The translations under genes were made by a program, and so were the position numbers. Positions 25,038-34,201 of a stretch of 64,000 nucleotides of DNA are shown here, one piece after another (positions within the stretch are counted from its first letter, which is position 1; the number at the start of each line of letters is the position of its first letter). The stretch covers positions 2,418,001 through 2,482,000 of the forward strand of contig NZ_JQLI01000001.1 of assembly GCF_000744095.1 (NCBI RefSeq). Reading direction: 5' to 3'. The notes below the pieces were generated by a model. The model saw nothing but the letters and a program-made list of their open reading frames with translations, did no database searches and was not told the DNA's origin. The DNA is from Cupriavidus necator A5-1 (lineage in GTDB: Bacteria > Pseudomonadota > Gammaproteobacteria > Burkholderiales > Burkholderiaceae).

Positions 25038-26032
25038 GAGGATCCTCCCTGCGGCCGGCTGGCAACCTGCAGCGCGCGCACCACGGCCCGCTGCGCCAGA
25101 CTGACTTTAAACGCGTTGTGCGCATAGGGCCGGGCCCCGTCGAGCAGCAGGAGCGCGGCCGCGGCAGCGCTCTGCGCGCTCAACGGGCGACCTGCCAGCG
25201 CCTGTTCGGCCGCGGGCACACGCCATGGCTTGTGCGCCACGCCGCCCAGTGCCAGCCGGGCGCTGCGAACGGTGCTGTCCGTCATTTCCAGTGCCGCCGC
25301 CACCGAGACCAGCGCAAAGGCAAAGCTGGCGCGGTCGCGCACCTTCAGGTAGCAGGCGTGCGCGGCATAGGGCGAGGGTGGCAGGTCCACCGCGACCACC
25401 AGCTCGCCCGGCGCCAGCGTGGTATCGACCTGCGGCGTGTCGCCCGGCAGGCGGTGGAACTCGCCGATCGGGATGCGCCGTTCGCCCACCGGCGCACGCG
25501 CGACGATCACGGCATCGAGCGCGGCCAGCGCCACGCACATGTCGGACGGATGCACGGCGATGCATTGCTCGCTCGCACCCAGGATCGCATGCATGCGGTT
25601 GATGCCCTCGCGCGCACCGCAGCCCGAGCCAGGTTTGCGCTTGTTGCAGGCAGGAAAGCCGGGGTCGTAGAAGTAGTGGCAACGCGTGCGCTGCAGCAGG
25701 TTGCCGCCCACCGTCGCCATATTGCGCAACTGTCCCGAGGCCCCGGACAGCAGCGCCTGCGCCAGCAGCGGGTAGCGCTCGCGCACCAGCGGGTGGTTGG
25801 CCGTGTCGGTGTTGCTGGCCATCGCGCCGATACGCAGCCCGCCGTCCGGCAGCGCCGCCACCTGTGCCAGCGGCAGTCGGCTCACGTCGACCAGGTGCTG
25901 TGGCTGCTCGACCCCGGCCTTGACCAGGTCGAGCAGGTTGGTGCCGCCGCCGAGATAGCGCGCGCCCGGCTGGTTGCCCAGGCGCAGCGCTTCATCGACG
26001 GTGTCGGGCCGTGCATACGAGAAAGGATTCAT
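25034..26032 (-). CDS. paoB: FAD-binding subunit of aldehyde oxidase with extra iron-sulfur segment (PaoB-like)
   Basis: A 332-residue flavoprotein subunit. The FAD motif is in [20 protein letters not shown] and [20 protein letters not shown]. Between them and the C-terminal domain is an insertion with four cysteines ([20 protein letters not shown] followed by [10 protein letters not shown]), the pattern known from E. coli PaoB, where it binds a [4Fe-4S] cluster absent from most family members. It carries electrons from the [2Fe-2S] subunit to FAD. Stop and start overlap with paoC, and the gap to paoA is 18 bp. Confidence 0.87.
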   Translation of the reverse strand: MNPFSYARPDTVDEALRLGNQPGARYLGGGTNLLDLVKAGVEQPQHLVDVSRLPLAQVAALPDGGLRIGAMASNTDTANHPLVRERYPLLAQALLSGASGQLRNMATVGGNLLQRTRCHYFYDPGFPACNKRKPGSGCGAREGINRMHAILGASEQCIAVHPSDMCVALAALDAVIVARAPVGERRIPIGEFHRLPGDTPQVDTTLAPGELVVAVDLPPSPYAAHACYLKVRDRASFAFALVSVAAALEMTDSTVRSARLALGGVAHKPWRVPAAEQALAGRPLSAQSAAAAALLLLDGARPYAHNAFKVSLAQRAVVRALQVASRPQGGSS

Positions 26033-26050
26033 CCGCTGCCCTCAGCTTGT

Positions 26051-26614
26051 TCAGCGCTTGCCGTCGACCTCGCGGATCGCGGCAACGATATTGGGATAGG
26101 CGCCGCAGCGGCACAGGTTGCCGCTCATGCGCTCGCGGATCTCGTCTTCGCTGAGCGGCAGCGCCGGAGCGGCCAGCGGCTCCACCGCGCTCGCTTCGCC
26201 GGCGCGCGCCTCGGCCAGCAGCGCGACCGCGGCGCAGATCTGGCCCGGCGTGCAGAAGCCGCATTGCAGCGCGTCGTGCGCGACAAAGGCGGCCTGCAGC
26301 GGGTGCAGCGTATCGCCGCTGGCGAGGCCCTCGATGGTGGTGATCTCACGTCCTTCCTGCATCACCGCCAGCGTCAGGCAGGCTTGGATGCGGCGCCCGT
26401 CCGACAGCACCGTGCAGGCGCCGCACTGGCCGCGGTCGCAGCCCTTCTTGGTGCCGGTCAGGTGCATCACTTCGCGCAGCGCGTCGAGCAGGGTGGTGCG
26501 TGGTTCCAGTAGCAGGGTGTAGGGGTTGCCGTTGACCTGCAAGGTGACCGGGCGCGCCGCGGCCCCAGGGGGCAGGGCGGTGCTGCCGGGGGCAGGGGCC
26601 TGGTTCTCGGACAT
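26051..26614 (-). CDS. paoA: [2Fe-2S] subunit of aldehyde oxidase (PaoA-like)
   Basis: A 187-residue ferredoxin subunit starting at ATG 26614 ([11 protein letters not shown]). The plant-type cluster is [13 protein letters not shown] with an additional downstream cysteine, and the C-terminal helical cluster is seen in [13 protein letters not shown] and [17 protein letters not shown]. Unlike E. coli PaoA, no twin-arginine signal peptide is visible at this start or at the in-frame ATG at 26668, so the enzyme is probably cytoplasmic. It is the first gene of the paoABC operon. No PaoD-type maturation chaperone gene follows, so cofactor insertion must rely on a gene elsewhere. Confidence 0.88.
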   Translation of the reverse strand: MSENQAPAPGSTALPPGAAARPVTLQVNGNPYTLLLEPRTTLLDALREVMHLTGTKKGCDRGQCGACTVLSDGRRIQACLTLAVMQEGREITTIEGLASGDTLHPLQAAFVAHDALQCGFCTPGQICAAVALLAEARAGEASAVEPLAAPALPLSEDEIRERMSGNLCRCGAYPNIVAAIREVDGKR

Positions 26615-27013
26615 GCGCTGGCCTTTTGTGGAAGCTTCGGCACGGTGGGACGTTGCCGGGGATGCCAAAAGGCAGCAAGTTCGGTGCCGGGCACGGCGCG
26701 GTGGGCGCGTTGCGCGCGGAGAGGCGGGCGTCTGGGGGGGCGCGTCAAAACTCCACGGGTTTTGTAGAAATTACGCTGGTGAGGGCGGCGCGTTGGAAAA
26801 CAAAAAGCGGCGCACGATGGCGCCGCTTGGATATGCTGACTACGTCTGGATGCCCGCTTGTTCTCTCCCCTCTCCCATTTATAGGAGAGGGGCGGGGGTT
26901 AGGGCGGGAGTCCCCACGAAGTGAAGCGCCGCGATGCTTGCCATGCGCCTGCCCTCACCTCCGGCCCCTCTCCCGCACGCGGGAGAGGGGAGCAAACCGG
27001 CGTGATCCCAGCC
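26615..27013. other. Intergenic region upstream of paoA and downstream of tyrB
   Basis: This 399-bp gap contains the paoA promoter region on its left and two REP-like palindromes on its right (26867-26892 and 26965-26990). Several short frames are open in it, but none has a recognisable domain, a good ribosome site or typical codon use. No RNA gene was recognised. Confidence 0.6.
26867..26990. repeat. Pair of REP-like palindromes with CCCCTCTCC arms
   Basis: Two hairpins occur 72 bp apart: CCCCTCTCC at 26867-26875 pairs with GGAGAGGGG at 26884-26892, and CCCCTCTCCCGC at 26965-26976 pairs with GCGGGAGAGGGG at 26979-26990. A third relative is at 62129-62156 in another intergenic gap. All lie just beyond gene ends, which is the usual place for REP elements in this group of bacteria. 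The first lies between paoA and tyrB, and the second only 24 bp after the tyrB stop, where it could serve as transcript-end structure. Confidence 0.75.
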
Positions 27014-28210
27014 TCAACCCTTCAGCACACTCCCAATAGCCTTTGCCACGATCCCCACATTGCGCTCATTCAACCCCGCCACGCACATTCGCCCCGAACG
27101 CAGTAGGTACACGCCATGCTCTTCGCGCAGCCGGTCGGCCTGGCCGGCGGTGAGGCCGGTGTAGGTGAACATCCCGCGCTGGGTCAGGTAGCGCGACAGC
27201 GCCTCGCCGCTGACATGCTCACGCAGGTGACCATGGATCGCTTCACGCATGCGCGCGATGCGGCCGCACATCTGGGCCAGTTCCTCTTCCCACAGCTGGC
27301 GCAGCTCGGGCGTGGTCAGCACCTTGGCCACCACGCGCGCGCCGTGCGTCGGCGGGTTGCTGTAGTTGGCGCGCACCGCGCCGGTCAGCTGGCCCAGCAC
27401 GTTGGCGGCTTCGCCGGCGGTGTTGCAGAACACGCTCAGGCCGCCGCAGCGCTCACCGTACAGCGAGAAGTTCTTGGAGAACGAGTTGGCCACCAGGCAG
27501 GGCACGTCCTGCGCCACCAGTTCGCGGATGGCAAAGGCGTCGTCTTCCAGCCCGGCGCCGAAGCCCTGGTAAGCCATGTCGACGAACGGCAGCAGTTCAT
27601 TGGCCTTGAGCAGCGCGATCAGCTGGCGCCACTGGTCCTGGTTCAGATCCACGCCGGTCGGGTTGTGGCAGCAGGCGTGCAGCAGCACGATGCTGCGCGC
27701 GGGGATGGCGCGCAGCGCGTCCATCATCGCGTCGAACTTCAGGCCGCCGGTGGCGTCGTCGTAGTATGGGTAGGTGTTGACCGTGAAGCCCGCGCGCTCG
27801 AACACCACGCGGTGGTTTTCCCAGCTCGGGTCGCTGATCCACACTTGCGACTGCGGGTAGTAGCGCTTGAGGAAATCCGCACCCACGCGCAGCGCGCCCG
27901 AACCGCCCAGCGTCTGCAGCGTGGCGATGCGGCCGGCGGCGCGCGCCGGCGAGTCTTCGCCGAACACCAGCGCCTGCACCGCGCTGCGGTAGCCGACCAG
28001 GCCCGACATCGGCAGGTAGGGGCGTGGGCCCATGTCGGCCAGCAGCGACGCTTCGGCCCTGGCCACGGCCTGCATCACCGGCAGGCGGCCTTCATCGTCA
28101 AAGTAGATGCCGATGCTCAGGTTGACCTTGTCGGTGCGCGGGTCTCGCTGGAAGTCCTCGTTGAGCGAGAGGATCGGATCGCCGGGAAAGGCCTCGATGT
28201 GTGCAAACAT
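27014..28210 (-). CDS. tyrB: Aromatic amino acid aminotransferase (aspartate aminotransferase family I)
   Basis: A 398-residue PLP enzyme starting MFAHIEAFPGDPILSLNEDF. The aspartate aminotransferase Ia layout is clear: NLSIGIYFDDEGRLPVMQAV, HACCHNPTGVDLNQDQW, the PLP-binding lysine in ANSFSKNFSLYGERCGGLSV, and the substrate arginine near LLRSGRMCVAGLNERNV. It would transfer the amino group of tyrosine or phenylalanine to 2-oxoglutarate. Its place beside an aromatic permease and hppD supports use in tyrosine degradation, giving the 4-hydroxyphenylpyruvate that HppD consumes. Aspartate aminotransferase activity is the main alternative. ATG 28210 is preferred because the region upstream is Pro-rich without a domain. 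Confidence 0.88.
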   Translation of the reverse strand: MFAHIEAFPGDPILSLNEDFQRDPRTDKVNLSIGIYFDDEGRLPVMQAVARAEASLLADMGPRPYLPMSGLVGYRSAVQALVFGEDSPARAAGRIATLQTLGGSGALRVGADFLKRYYPQSQVWISDPSWENHRVVFERAGFTVNTYPYYDDATGGLKFDAMMDALRAIPARSIVLLHACCHNPTGVDLNQDQWRQLIALLKANELLPFVDMAYQGFGAGLEDDAFAIRELVAQDVPCLVANSFSKNFSLYGERCGGLSVFCNTAGEAANVLGQLTGAVRANYSNPPTHGARVVAKVLTTPELRQLWEEELAQMCGRIARMREAIHGHLREHVSGEALSRYLTQRGMFTYTGLTAGQADRLREEHGVYLLRSGRMCVAGLNERNVGIVAKAIGSVLKG

Positions 28211-28321
28211 GGGATGCGATGGAATTGAGGTCGGAGGAGGGGGCTGCGGCGGCGGCAAGGGCGCCGCGCAGCCTGGATTCTAACCGGCGGCGCCCGCAGC
28301 CTGCAGGCGCCGCCTTGCCGT

Positions 28322-29716
28322 TCAGCGAAGTTGCTGGGCGGCCACGCCGCTTTGCAGCGCGGCGGCGGACTTCTTCTGGCGCAGCATGTAGCTCACGCCG
28401 AGCACCGCCAGCCACACCGGGATCAGGTACACCGACAGGCGCAGGCCCGGCGTCAGGTACATCACCACCAGGATGCCGGCCAGGAACGCCAGGCACAGGT
28501 AGTTGGTCAGCGGATAGCCCCAGCTCTGGAAGCGGGTGGCCTGGCCGGCCTTGCGCTTGTCGGCGCGGAACTTCAGGTGGATCAGGCTGATCATGGCCCA
28601 GTTGATGATCAGTGCCGACACCACCAGGCCCATCAGCATCTCGAAGGCCTTGCCCGGCATGAAGTAGTTGATCACCACGCACACCGCGGTGGCCAGCGCC
28701 GACAGCCCCAGCGCCGTCAGCGGGATGCCGCGCTTGCTGACCTTAAGCAGCGCCTTGGGGGCGTTGCCTTGCTGCGCCAGGCCGTACAGCATGCGGCTGT
28801 TGCAGTACACGCCGCTGTTGTAGACCGACAGCGCCGCGGTCAGCACCACCACGTTCAGCACATTCGCGACCCAGTTGCTGTTCAGCGCGTGGAAGATCAG
28901 CACGAAGGGGCTGCCGCCGCTGACCACGTTCTCCCACGGATACAGCGACAGCAGCACTGCCAGCGCGCCCACGTAGAAGATCAGGATGCGGTAGATCACC
29001 TGGTTGGTAGCCTTGGGGATGGTCTTCTCGGGCGCATCCGCTTCAGCCGCGGTGATGCCCACCAGCTCCAGCCCGCCGAACGAGAACATGATCACCGCCA
29101 TGGCCATCACCAGCCCGCCCATGCCGTTGGGGAAGAAGCCACCGTGCTGCCACAGGTTGGCCACGCTCGCCTGCGGGCCGGCGTTGCCAGACATGAGCAG
29201 GTAGCCGCCAAAGCCGATCATGCCGATGATGGCTGCGACCTTGATGATCGAGAACCAGAATTCCATCTCGCCGAAGGACTTCACGCTCGACAGGTTGATC
29301 GCGTTGATGATCAGGAAGAAGGCCAGCGCCGACACCCAGGTCGGCATCTCCGGCCACCAGTACTGCATGTAGATGCCCACGGCGGAGAGCTCGGCCATGC
29401 TCACCAGGATGTACAGCACCCAGTAGTTCCAGCCCGAAATAAAGCCGGCGAAGTGGCCGCAGTATTTGTCGGCGAAGTAGCTGAAGGAGCCGGCGACGGG
29501 CTCGTCCACCACCATCTCGCCGAGCTGGCGCATGATGAAGAACGCCACGATGCCGGCGATCGCGTAGCCCAGCAGGACCGAGGGGCCTGCCATCTTGATG
29601 GTCTGGGCAATGCCCAGGAAAAGGCCGGTGCCGATGGCGCCGCCCAGGGCGATCAGCTGGATATGCCGGTTCTTCAGGCCACGCTTGAGCGTGCCGTCAT
29701 TGCTGCTTGCATGCAT
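28322..29716 (-). CDS. aroP: Aromatic amino acid permease of the AroP/PheP type
   Basis: A 464-residue amino acid-polyamine-organocation family transporter with twelve hydrophobic segments. The first helix has IQLIALGGAIGTGLFLGIAQ, and the family loop is seen in GGLELVGITAAEADAPEKTI with PKATNQVIYRILIFYVGALA following. These match the AroP, PheP and ProY group. It lies between the aminotransferase (105 bp downstream) and hppD (172 bp upstream) on the same strand, which favours tyrosine/phenylalanine uptake. Proline permease would be the alternative on sequence alone. Confidence 0.85.
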   Translation of the reverse strand: MHASSNDGTLKRGLKNRHIQLIALGGAIGTGLFLGIAQTIKMAGPSVLLGYAIAGIVAFFIMRQLGEMVVDEPVAGSFSYFADKYCGHFAGFISGWNYWVLYILVSMAELSAVGIYMQYWWPEMPTWVSALAFFLIINAINLSSVKSFGEMEFWFSIIKVAAIIGMIGFGGYLLMSGNAGPQASVANLWQHGGFFPNGMGGLVMAMAVIMFSFGGLELVGITAAEADAPEKTIPKATNQVIYRILIFYVGALAVLLSLYPWENVVSGGSPFVLIFHALNSNWVANVLNVVVLTAALSVYNSGVYCNSRMLYGLAQQGNAPKALLKVSKRGIPLTALGLSALATAVCVVINYFMPGKAFEMLMGLVVSALIINWAMISLIHLKFRADKRKAGQATRFQSWGYPLTNYLCLAFLAGILVVMYLTPGLRLSVYLIPVWLAVLGVSYMLRQKKSAAALQSGVAAQQLR

Positions 29717-29888
29717 TCAGTTGTTTCCTCTACCCATTCTCATGGAATGCGGGCCCGCGCCTCTGGCTGTTTGGAGTCGGACGCTTGGGCCGGGGACGTC
29801 ACCGCCCCGCGCGGCAGGGTTACTGCCGCGAAGGAGGTGTGCGCGTTTCCGGAACCGGCCGGGGCCGGTCAGGGAAGATCGATGCCGG

Positions 29889-30968
29889 TCAGGCCTCGAC
29901 CTTGAGCGTGCCGCGTTCGATCTGGTCGCGTTCCAGCGACTCGAACAACGCCTTGAAGTTGCCTTCGCCGAAGCCTTCGTCGCCCTTGCGCTGGATGAAC
30001 TCGAAGAACACCGGGCCGAGCGCGGTCTTGGAGAAGATCTGCAGCAGCAGGCGGGGCTTGCCGCCTTCCGTGGTGCCGTCCAGCAGGATGCCGCGCGACT
30101 TCAGTTGCTCGACGGGCTGGCCGTGGCCGGGCAGGCGCGTGTCCAGCGCGTCATAGTAGTAGTCGTTCGGCGCGGTCATCAGCGGCACGCCTGCCAGTTG
30201 CAGGTTGTCGATGACTTCGATCAGGTTGTCGGTCAGGAAGGCGATGTGCTGGATGCCCTCGCCGTTGAAGGCCATCAGGAACTCTTCGATCTGGCCGGCG
30301 CCCTTGGACGATTCCTCGTTCAGCGGAATGCGGATTTTACCATCCGGCGCGGTCATGGCCTTGGAGGTCAGGCCGGTGTATTCGCCCTGGATGTCGAAGT
30401 AGCGGATTTCGCGGAAGTTGAACAGCTTTTCGTAGAAGTTGGCCCAGTAGGCCATGCGGCCACGGTAGACGTTGTGGGTCAGGTGGTCGATCAGCTTGAG
30501 GCCGTGGCCGACCGGGTGGCGGTCGACGCCCTCGATGAACTCGAAGTCGATGTCATAGATCGACTTGCCTTCCTCGAAGCGGTCGATCAGGTACAGCGGC
30601 GCGCCGCCGATGCCCTTGATCGCGGGCAGGCGCAGCTCCATCGGGCCGGTCGGGATCTCCACCGGCTGTGCGCCCAGTTCCAGCGCGCGGGCGTAGGCCT
30701 TGTGCGAATCCTTGACGCGGAAAGCCATGCCGCAGGCGCTCGGGCCGTGCTCGGCGGCAAAGTAGGCGGCGTAGCTCTGCGGCTCGCGGTTGACGATGAA
30801 GTTCACTTCGCCCTGGCGGTACAGCACCACGTCCTTGGAGCGGTGCTTTGCCACCAGCGTGAAGCCCATCTGCTCGAATAGCGGCTCGAGCACATTGGGG
30901 GTGGGCGAGGCGAATTCCACGAATTCGAAGCCCATCAGCTGCATCGGGTTGTCAAACAGGTCGGCCAT
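29889..30968 (-). CDS. hppD: 4-Hydroxyphenylpyruvate dioxygenase
   Basis: A 359-residue non-haem iron dioxygenase of normal length, starting at ATG 30968 ([20 protein letters not shown]). The vicinal-oxygen-chelate fold has its metal ligands in the second half: a histidine in [16 protein letters not shown], one in [20 protein letters not shown], and the glutamate in [20 protein letters not shown]. It converts 4-hydroxyphenylpyruvate to homogentisate. The frame is open upstream to 31139, but that extension has no domain. A divergent Lrp-family gene 404 bp away is the likely regulator. No homogentisate dioxygenase gene is in the window. Confidence 0.95.
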   Translation of the reverse strand: MADLFDNPMQLMGFEFVEFASPTPNVLEPLFEQMGFTLVAKHRSKDVVLYRQGEVNFIVNREPQSYAAYFAAEHGPSACGMAFRVKDSHKAYARALELGAQPVEIPTGPMELRLPAIKGIGGAPLYLIDRFEEGKSIYDIDFEFIEGVDRHPVGHGLKLIDHLTHNVYRGRMAYWANFYEKLFNFREIRYFDIQGEYTGLTSKAMTAPDGKIRIPLNEESSKGAGQIEEFLMAFNGEGIQHIAFLTDNLIEVIDNLQLAGVPLMTAPNDYYYDALDTRLPGHGQPVEQLKSRGILLDGTTEGGKPRLLLQIFSKTALGPVFFEFIQRKGDEGFGEGNFKALFESLERDQIERGTLKVEA

Positions 30969-31372
30969 GGCTTTCTCACTAAAGGGGGAGGTTAAGTGAT
31001 TGGATCGATGCGAGGCGGGCGGAGTTGCAGGGTGGGGCGACGGGCGGGCTCGCATCGGATATCGGGTATCCGGTTCAGCGTCCCGCGCCATCGGGGCTGG
31101 CGCCTGGAACACAGGCAGGGGCAGCAGGTTCGTGGTCATGGGGGCGTTCGGAACCGGTCAGTCGCGAAATATTATTGCAGTGGCGGCACTTCGCAATGAT
31201 GTGGCGCCGCCGTCAGTCGTCGTGGCACAAAGCTATTATCTGTGGTGCTACTGTCCGCTGGCTTGGTATGCAGTGTATATTCTGGGCAGCAAAATTGGAT
31301 TTCGTTAGTCACGCAGGGAAACCCTAGATTATGAAATCTGATTGCGTGTAAATCTCGGATGAGGAAATCGAC
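30969..31372. promoter_or_regulatory. Divergent hppD/lrp intergenic region
   Basis: A 404-bp gap between hppD and its divergent Lrp-type regulator. The half nearer the regulator (about 31170-31372) is clearly more AT-rich than the surroundings and contains several short ATTTC/GAAAT and GATT/AATC pairs. This is typical of Lrp-regulated promoters, which often hold several weak sites. No single operator could be fixed by eye, and no extra gene or RNA was recognised. Confidence 0.5.
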
Positions 31373-31846
31373 ATGCCATCGATCGAGCTGGACCGTACCG
31401 ATCGCCGCCTGCTGGGGGTCTTGCAGGAGCACGGGCGCGCTTCCAACCTGGAACTGGCCGAGGCCATCGCGCTGTCGCCGGCGCAGACTTTGCGGCGCCA
31501 CCGCCGCCTGGAAGAGGCCGGCCTGGTAAAGCGCTATGAGGCGCGACTGGATGCCGCCGCGCTGGGCCTGGGCGTGGTCGCGTTTATCCATGTGACGATG
31601 GAGCGGGGCCATATTCGCGACCTGTCCAACTTCAAGCGGCTGGTGGCGGAACTGGCGCAGATCCAGGAGTGCTTCTCCGTGACCGGGGATATCGACTACG
31701 TGCTGAAGGTGGTGGCCAAGGACCTGAAGTCACTGTCGGACTTCCTGCTCGATACTCTGATGCGCATTCCGGGCGTCAGTGGGGTGAAGTCGAGCGTGTG
31801 CCTGGACGAGATCAAGTGCACCAGTGCCGTGCCGCTGGAGACGTGA
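31373..31846 (+). CDS. Lrp/AsnC-family regulator, probable activator of hppD cluster
   Basis: A 157-residue Lrp-type protein. Helix-turn-helix: LDRTDRRLLGVLQEHGRASN then LELAEAIALSPAQTLRRHRR. The ligand-binding RAM domain follows (GVVAFIHVTMERGHIRDLSN, ECFSVTGDIDYVLKVVAKDL, GVSGVKSSVCLDEIK). GAGGAAA lies about eight bases before the ATG. It is divergent from hppD, and Lrp-type regulators in this position are usually activators responding to tyrosine or phenylalanine. Effector is inferred. Confidence 0.92.
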   Translation: MPSIELDRTDRRLLGVLQEHGRASNLELAEAIALSPAQTLRRHRRLEEAGLVKRYEARLDAAALGLGVVAFIHVTMERGHIRDLSNFKRLVAELAQIQECFSVTGDIDYVLKVVAKDLKSLSDFLLDTLMRIPGVSGVKSSVCLDEIKCTSAVPLET

Positions 31847-31868
31847 GCGGCCGTTGTCATAGTCCAAG

Positions 31869-33860
31869 CTAGGCCGGAGTCTCCGGGTCCTGCCGGTCGC
31901 ACTGCACGTTCATTTCGCGGCACACCGCGCACCAGGACGGCCGCGAACCCGGCTTGGCGCGGCAGCGGGCAGCATCGTCCACCTCGGGCGCTGCCGCCAG
32001 CCCCGGCAAGGCCACCCGGTAAGGCGGCAACCCGCCGGCGCAAGCCCGCGCCACTGCTTCATCCAGCGCCTGCAGCCCGACCGGCTTGACGATCACGGCA
32101 TTCATGCCGGCGTCCAGCGCCGCCTGGTGGTCTTCCGCCACGGCACTGGCGGTGCAGCCGATCACCGGCACGCAGCGGACCGCGTCCTCGCGCGCCCGCA
32201 CGGCGCGCGTGAAGGCGAGGCCGTCCATCATCGGCATCGGCGCCGAGGCACAGGCGCGGCTCTTCGAACCATTCGAGCAGGTGCACGGCCTATCGGCGTC
32301 CAGGCTGGCCAGCGCATCGCGGCCGTCGCAGGCGGTGCTCACCCGGTGGCCCAGGTGTTCGAGCTGGCGCTGTAGCAGCAGCCGGTTGGGCGCGTGGTCG
32401 TCGATCATCAGGATGCGCGCGTGACGCCGTGCGCAGCAGGCCACCGGCGCGCATGGCGGCGTGTGATCCTCGACCACGGTGGCAACCGGCAGCGGCAGCG
32501 ATACCGCCACCCGCGTGCCTGCCCCGGGCTCGCTGGAGAGCGTGATCTGGCCGCCCATCGCGCTGACCAGGCGCTGGCAGATTGCCAGCCCCAGCCCGGT
32601 GCCGCCGGCCTGCGGGCGCGACAGGCCGTGCACCTGCTCGAATGGTTCGAAGAGCCGCGCCTGTGCCTCGGCGCCGATGCCGATGCCGGTATCCGATACC
32701 GTCAGCAGCACCTGCTGCACGCCGTCGCGGGGCGGCTGCGCGTCCAGCGCGACGTGGATGGTGCCGTGGTCGGTAAAGTGCACCGCATTGGAAACCAGGT
32801 TGGCCAGGATCTGCCGGAAGCGCAGCCCGTCGACCTGGTGCAGCGGCGCCAGGCTCTCACCGAGGTCGCTGCCAAGCGACAAGCCTTTCTGCGCAGCCAC
32901 GGGGCCGAAGATCAACAGCGTGTCCTGCACCAGTCCCGCGAGCACGGCCGGCGCGGGCTGGATGCTGAACTTGCCGGCCTCCATCTTGGACAGGTCCAGG
33001 CTGTCGTCGATCAGCCCCAGCAGGCCCAGCGCCGACTTGTGGGCCGTGACCAGCTGCAGGCGTTTGTCCTCCGACAGCCGGCAGCGCGCCAGCGTCAGTT
33101 CCAGCATGCCGGTGATGGCGTTCATCGGCGTGCGGATCTCATGGCTGACCGAGGCGAGGAAGGTGGACTTGGCCCGGTTGGCGGCCTCGGCCTCGGTCTT
33201 GGCCTGCGCCAGTTCGGCCAGCATCTCGTGGCGTTCGGTCAGGTCCACGCAGCCGCCGGCCAGCCCCTTGACGGTCCCGTCGGCACCGCGCAGCGGCGTC
33301 AGCCAGTTGAGTACATGGTGGTTGCGATCGCCCAGCCGCAGGCAGCGGTCCTTGAGTAGCGGCGCGCCGTCTTCAAGCACCTTGCGGTAGTCGCGTGCCA
33401 CCTCGGCCATGTCGGTGACGATGGGGTGCACATGGCCCGCTGCGTCCAGCCCCTGACCGCGCAGCGTGTCGCGCGTGGCACCGACCAGTTCCTCATAGCT
33501 GCGGTTGCAAGTGATGAGTCGCAGCGAAGCATCGCGCAGGTAGACCGGTTGTGGAATGCCGTCGAGCAGCGCCGACTGGATCGCGGCCTGGTCTTTCAGC
33601 GCGATCTCGGCCGCGCGCCGCAGGCGCACCTCGCGATAGAGCATGACGATCCAGGCCAGCAGCAGCGGCGTCAGGAAGCACAGCACCGAAGCGGCCCACC
33701 ACAGCATGCGTTGGTGGGCGCTGGCCTGGGCCGGCGTGGTCGCAGCCGCGTGGAGCGACAGGTCGAGCAGCAGGATGACGGCCCCGGCGATGGGCCAGGC
33801 GCGGACAGGTTTGGGGGAGCGGTCAGGCAAGCGGGACGGCGAGGAGCGATGGAAAACCAA
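31869..33860 (-). CDS. Hybrid sensor histidine kinase with disrupted receiver domain
   Basis: A 663-residue membrane kinase. Two hydrophobic segments (about 22-40 and 52-75) flank a short periplasmic loop; a PAS domain follows at about 95-210, then HisKA with the phosphorylated His240 in FLASVSHEIRTPMNAITGML, and a HATPase domain at 300-455 (N box ILANLVSNAVHFTDHGT, G boxes TVSDTGIGIG and GGTGLGLAI). The receiver at 481-610 keeps the acidic pair (LMIDDH), MDG and the lysine (VIVKPVG), but residues 524-544 come from an inverted copy of the ATPase segment and the phosphoacceptor aspartate is gone. Divergent from the LuxR-type regulator and Hpt genes. Kinase activity is plausible; relay through its own receiver is not. 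Confidence 0.9.
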   Translation of the reverse strand: MVFHRSSPSRLPDRSPKPVRAWPIAGAVILLLDLSLHAAATTPAQASAHQRMLWWAASVLCFLTPLLLAWIVMLYREVRLRRAAEIALKDQAAIQSALLDGIPQPVYLRDASLRLITCNRSYEELVGATRDTLRGQGLDAAGHVHPIVTDMAEVARDYRKVLEDGAPLLKDRCLRLGDRNHHVLNWLTPLRGADGTVKGLAGGCVDLTERHEMLAELAQAKTEAEAANRAKSTFLASVSHEIRTPMNAITGMLELTLARCRLSEDKRLQLVTAHKSALGLLGLIDDSLDLSKMEAGKFSIQPAPAVLAGLVQDTLLIFGPVAAQKGLSLGSDLGESLAPLHQVDGLRFRQILANLVSNAVHFTDHGTIHVALDAQPPRDGVQQVLLTVSDTGIGIGAEAQARLFEPFEQVHGLSRPQAGGTGLGLAICQRLVSAMGGQITLSSEPGAGTRVAVSLPLPVATVVEDHTPPCAPVACCARRHARILMIDDHAPNRLLLQRQLEHLGHRVSTACDGRDALASLDADRPCTCSNGSKSRACASAPMPMMDGLAFTRAVRAREDAVRCVPVIGCTASAVAEDHQAALDAGMNAVIVKPVGLQALDEAVARACAGGLPPYRVALPGLAAAPEVDDAARCRAKPGSRPSWCAVCREMNVQCDRQDPETPA
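32229..32685. repeat. 63-nt perfect inverted repeat inside the hybrid kinase gene
   Basis: Positions 32229-32291 are the exact reverse complement of 32623-32685; the two arms are 331 bp apart. The right arm encodes the normal HATPase segment around GAEAQARLFEPFEQVHGL. The left arm, read antisense to that, encodes RPCTCSNGSKSRACASAPMP in the receiver domain. The left arm starts exactly at a codon boundary and is 21 codons long, so the frame is kept. The donor is the ATPase copy, because it is the one that matches the protein family. Confidence 0.95.
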
Positions 33861-34201
33861 CGATGGAAAACCGAAGGCGTCCGCGGCCCGGCAGGCGCGG
33901 CGGACGCAGGATAGTCCCCACTCTATGGGCGTGATCCCGCCGTCTGATTAAGACATATCTGAAAATCGGTGTGGAAATTTCCGAATCTTATGTAGCGGTC
34001 GCCTGCGCAGCGACGTTTCGATCCATTCAGAAATTGCGGCATGGATTGCCGCGCGGCCGATTGACGGGTTATTGGGAAAAATCGTAGTGCTCCTCGGAAA
34101 ATTCCGGTGCCTTCCGGAGCAAATGCTGAGCACAATGCGGTGACATGGCGCTGCGTGCCCGCTCTTCCGGACACCAAGGCGTTCGCTATGGAGTTCAAGC
34201 T
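33861..34201. other. Divergent kinase/response-regulator intergenic region
   Basis: About 340 bp between the two divergent starts. Near the kinase start there is a short direct repeat (GATGGAAAAC twice within 33848-33872) and a hairpin with GCGTCCGC at 33877-33884 pairing with GCGGACGC at 33900-33907. The region 33945-34110 is AT-richer than its surroundings and probably holds the promoters. The last 57 bp could be coding if the response regulator starts at 34145. Confidence 0.5.

Noticed and set aside
28331-29905. A long plus-strand frame opposite the aromatic permease
   Set aside because: Rich in His, Gln and Arg, with no domain or ribosome site; the opposite strand encodes an obvious twelve-helix transporter.
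32229-32685. A diversity-generating retroelement or programmed inversion as the cause of the inverted repeat in the kinase gene
   Set aside because: No reverse transcriptase, recombinase or adenine-biased variation is present, and one arm is plainly the normal ATPase sequence. A one-time template switch is simpler.
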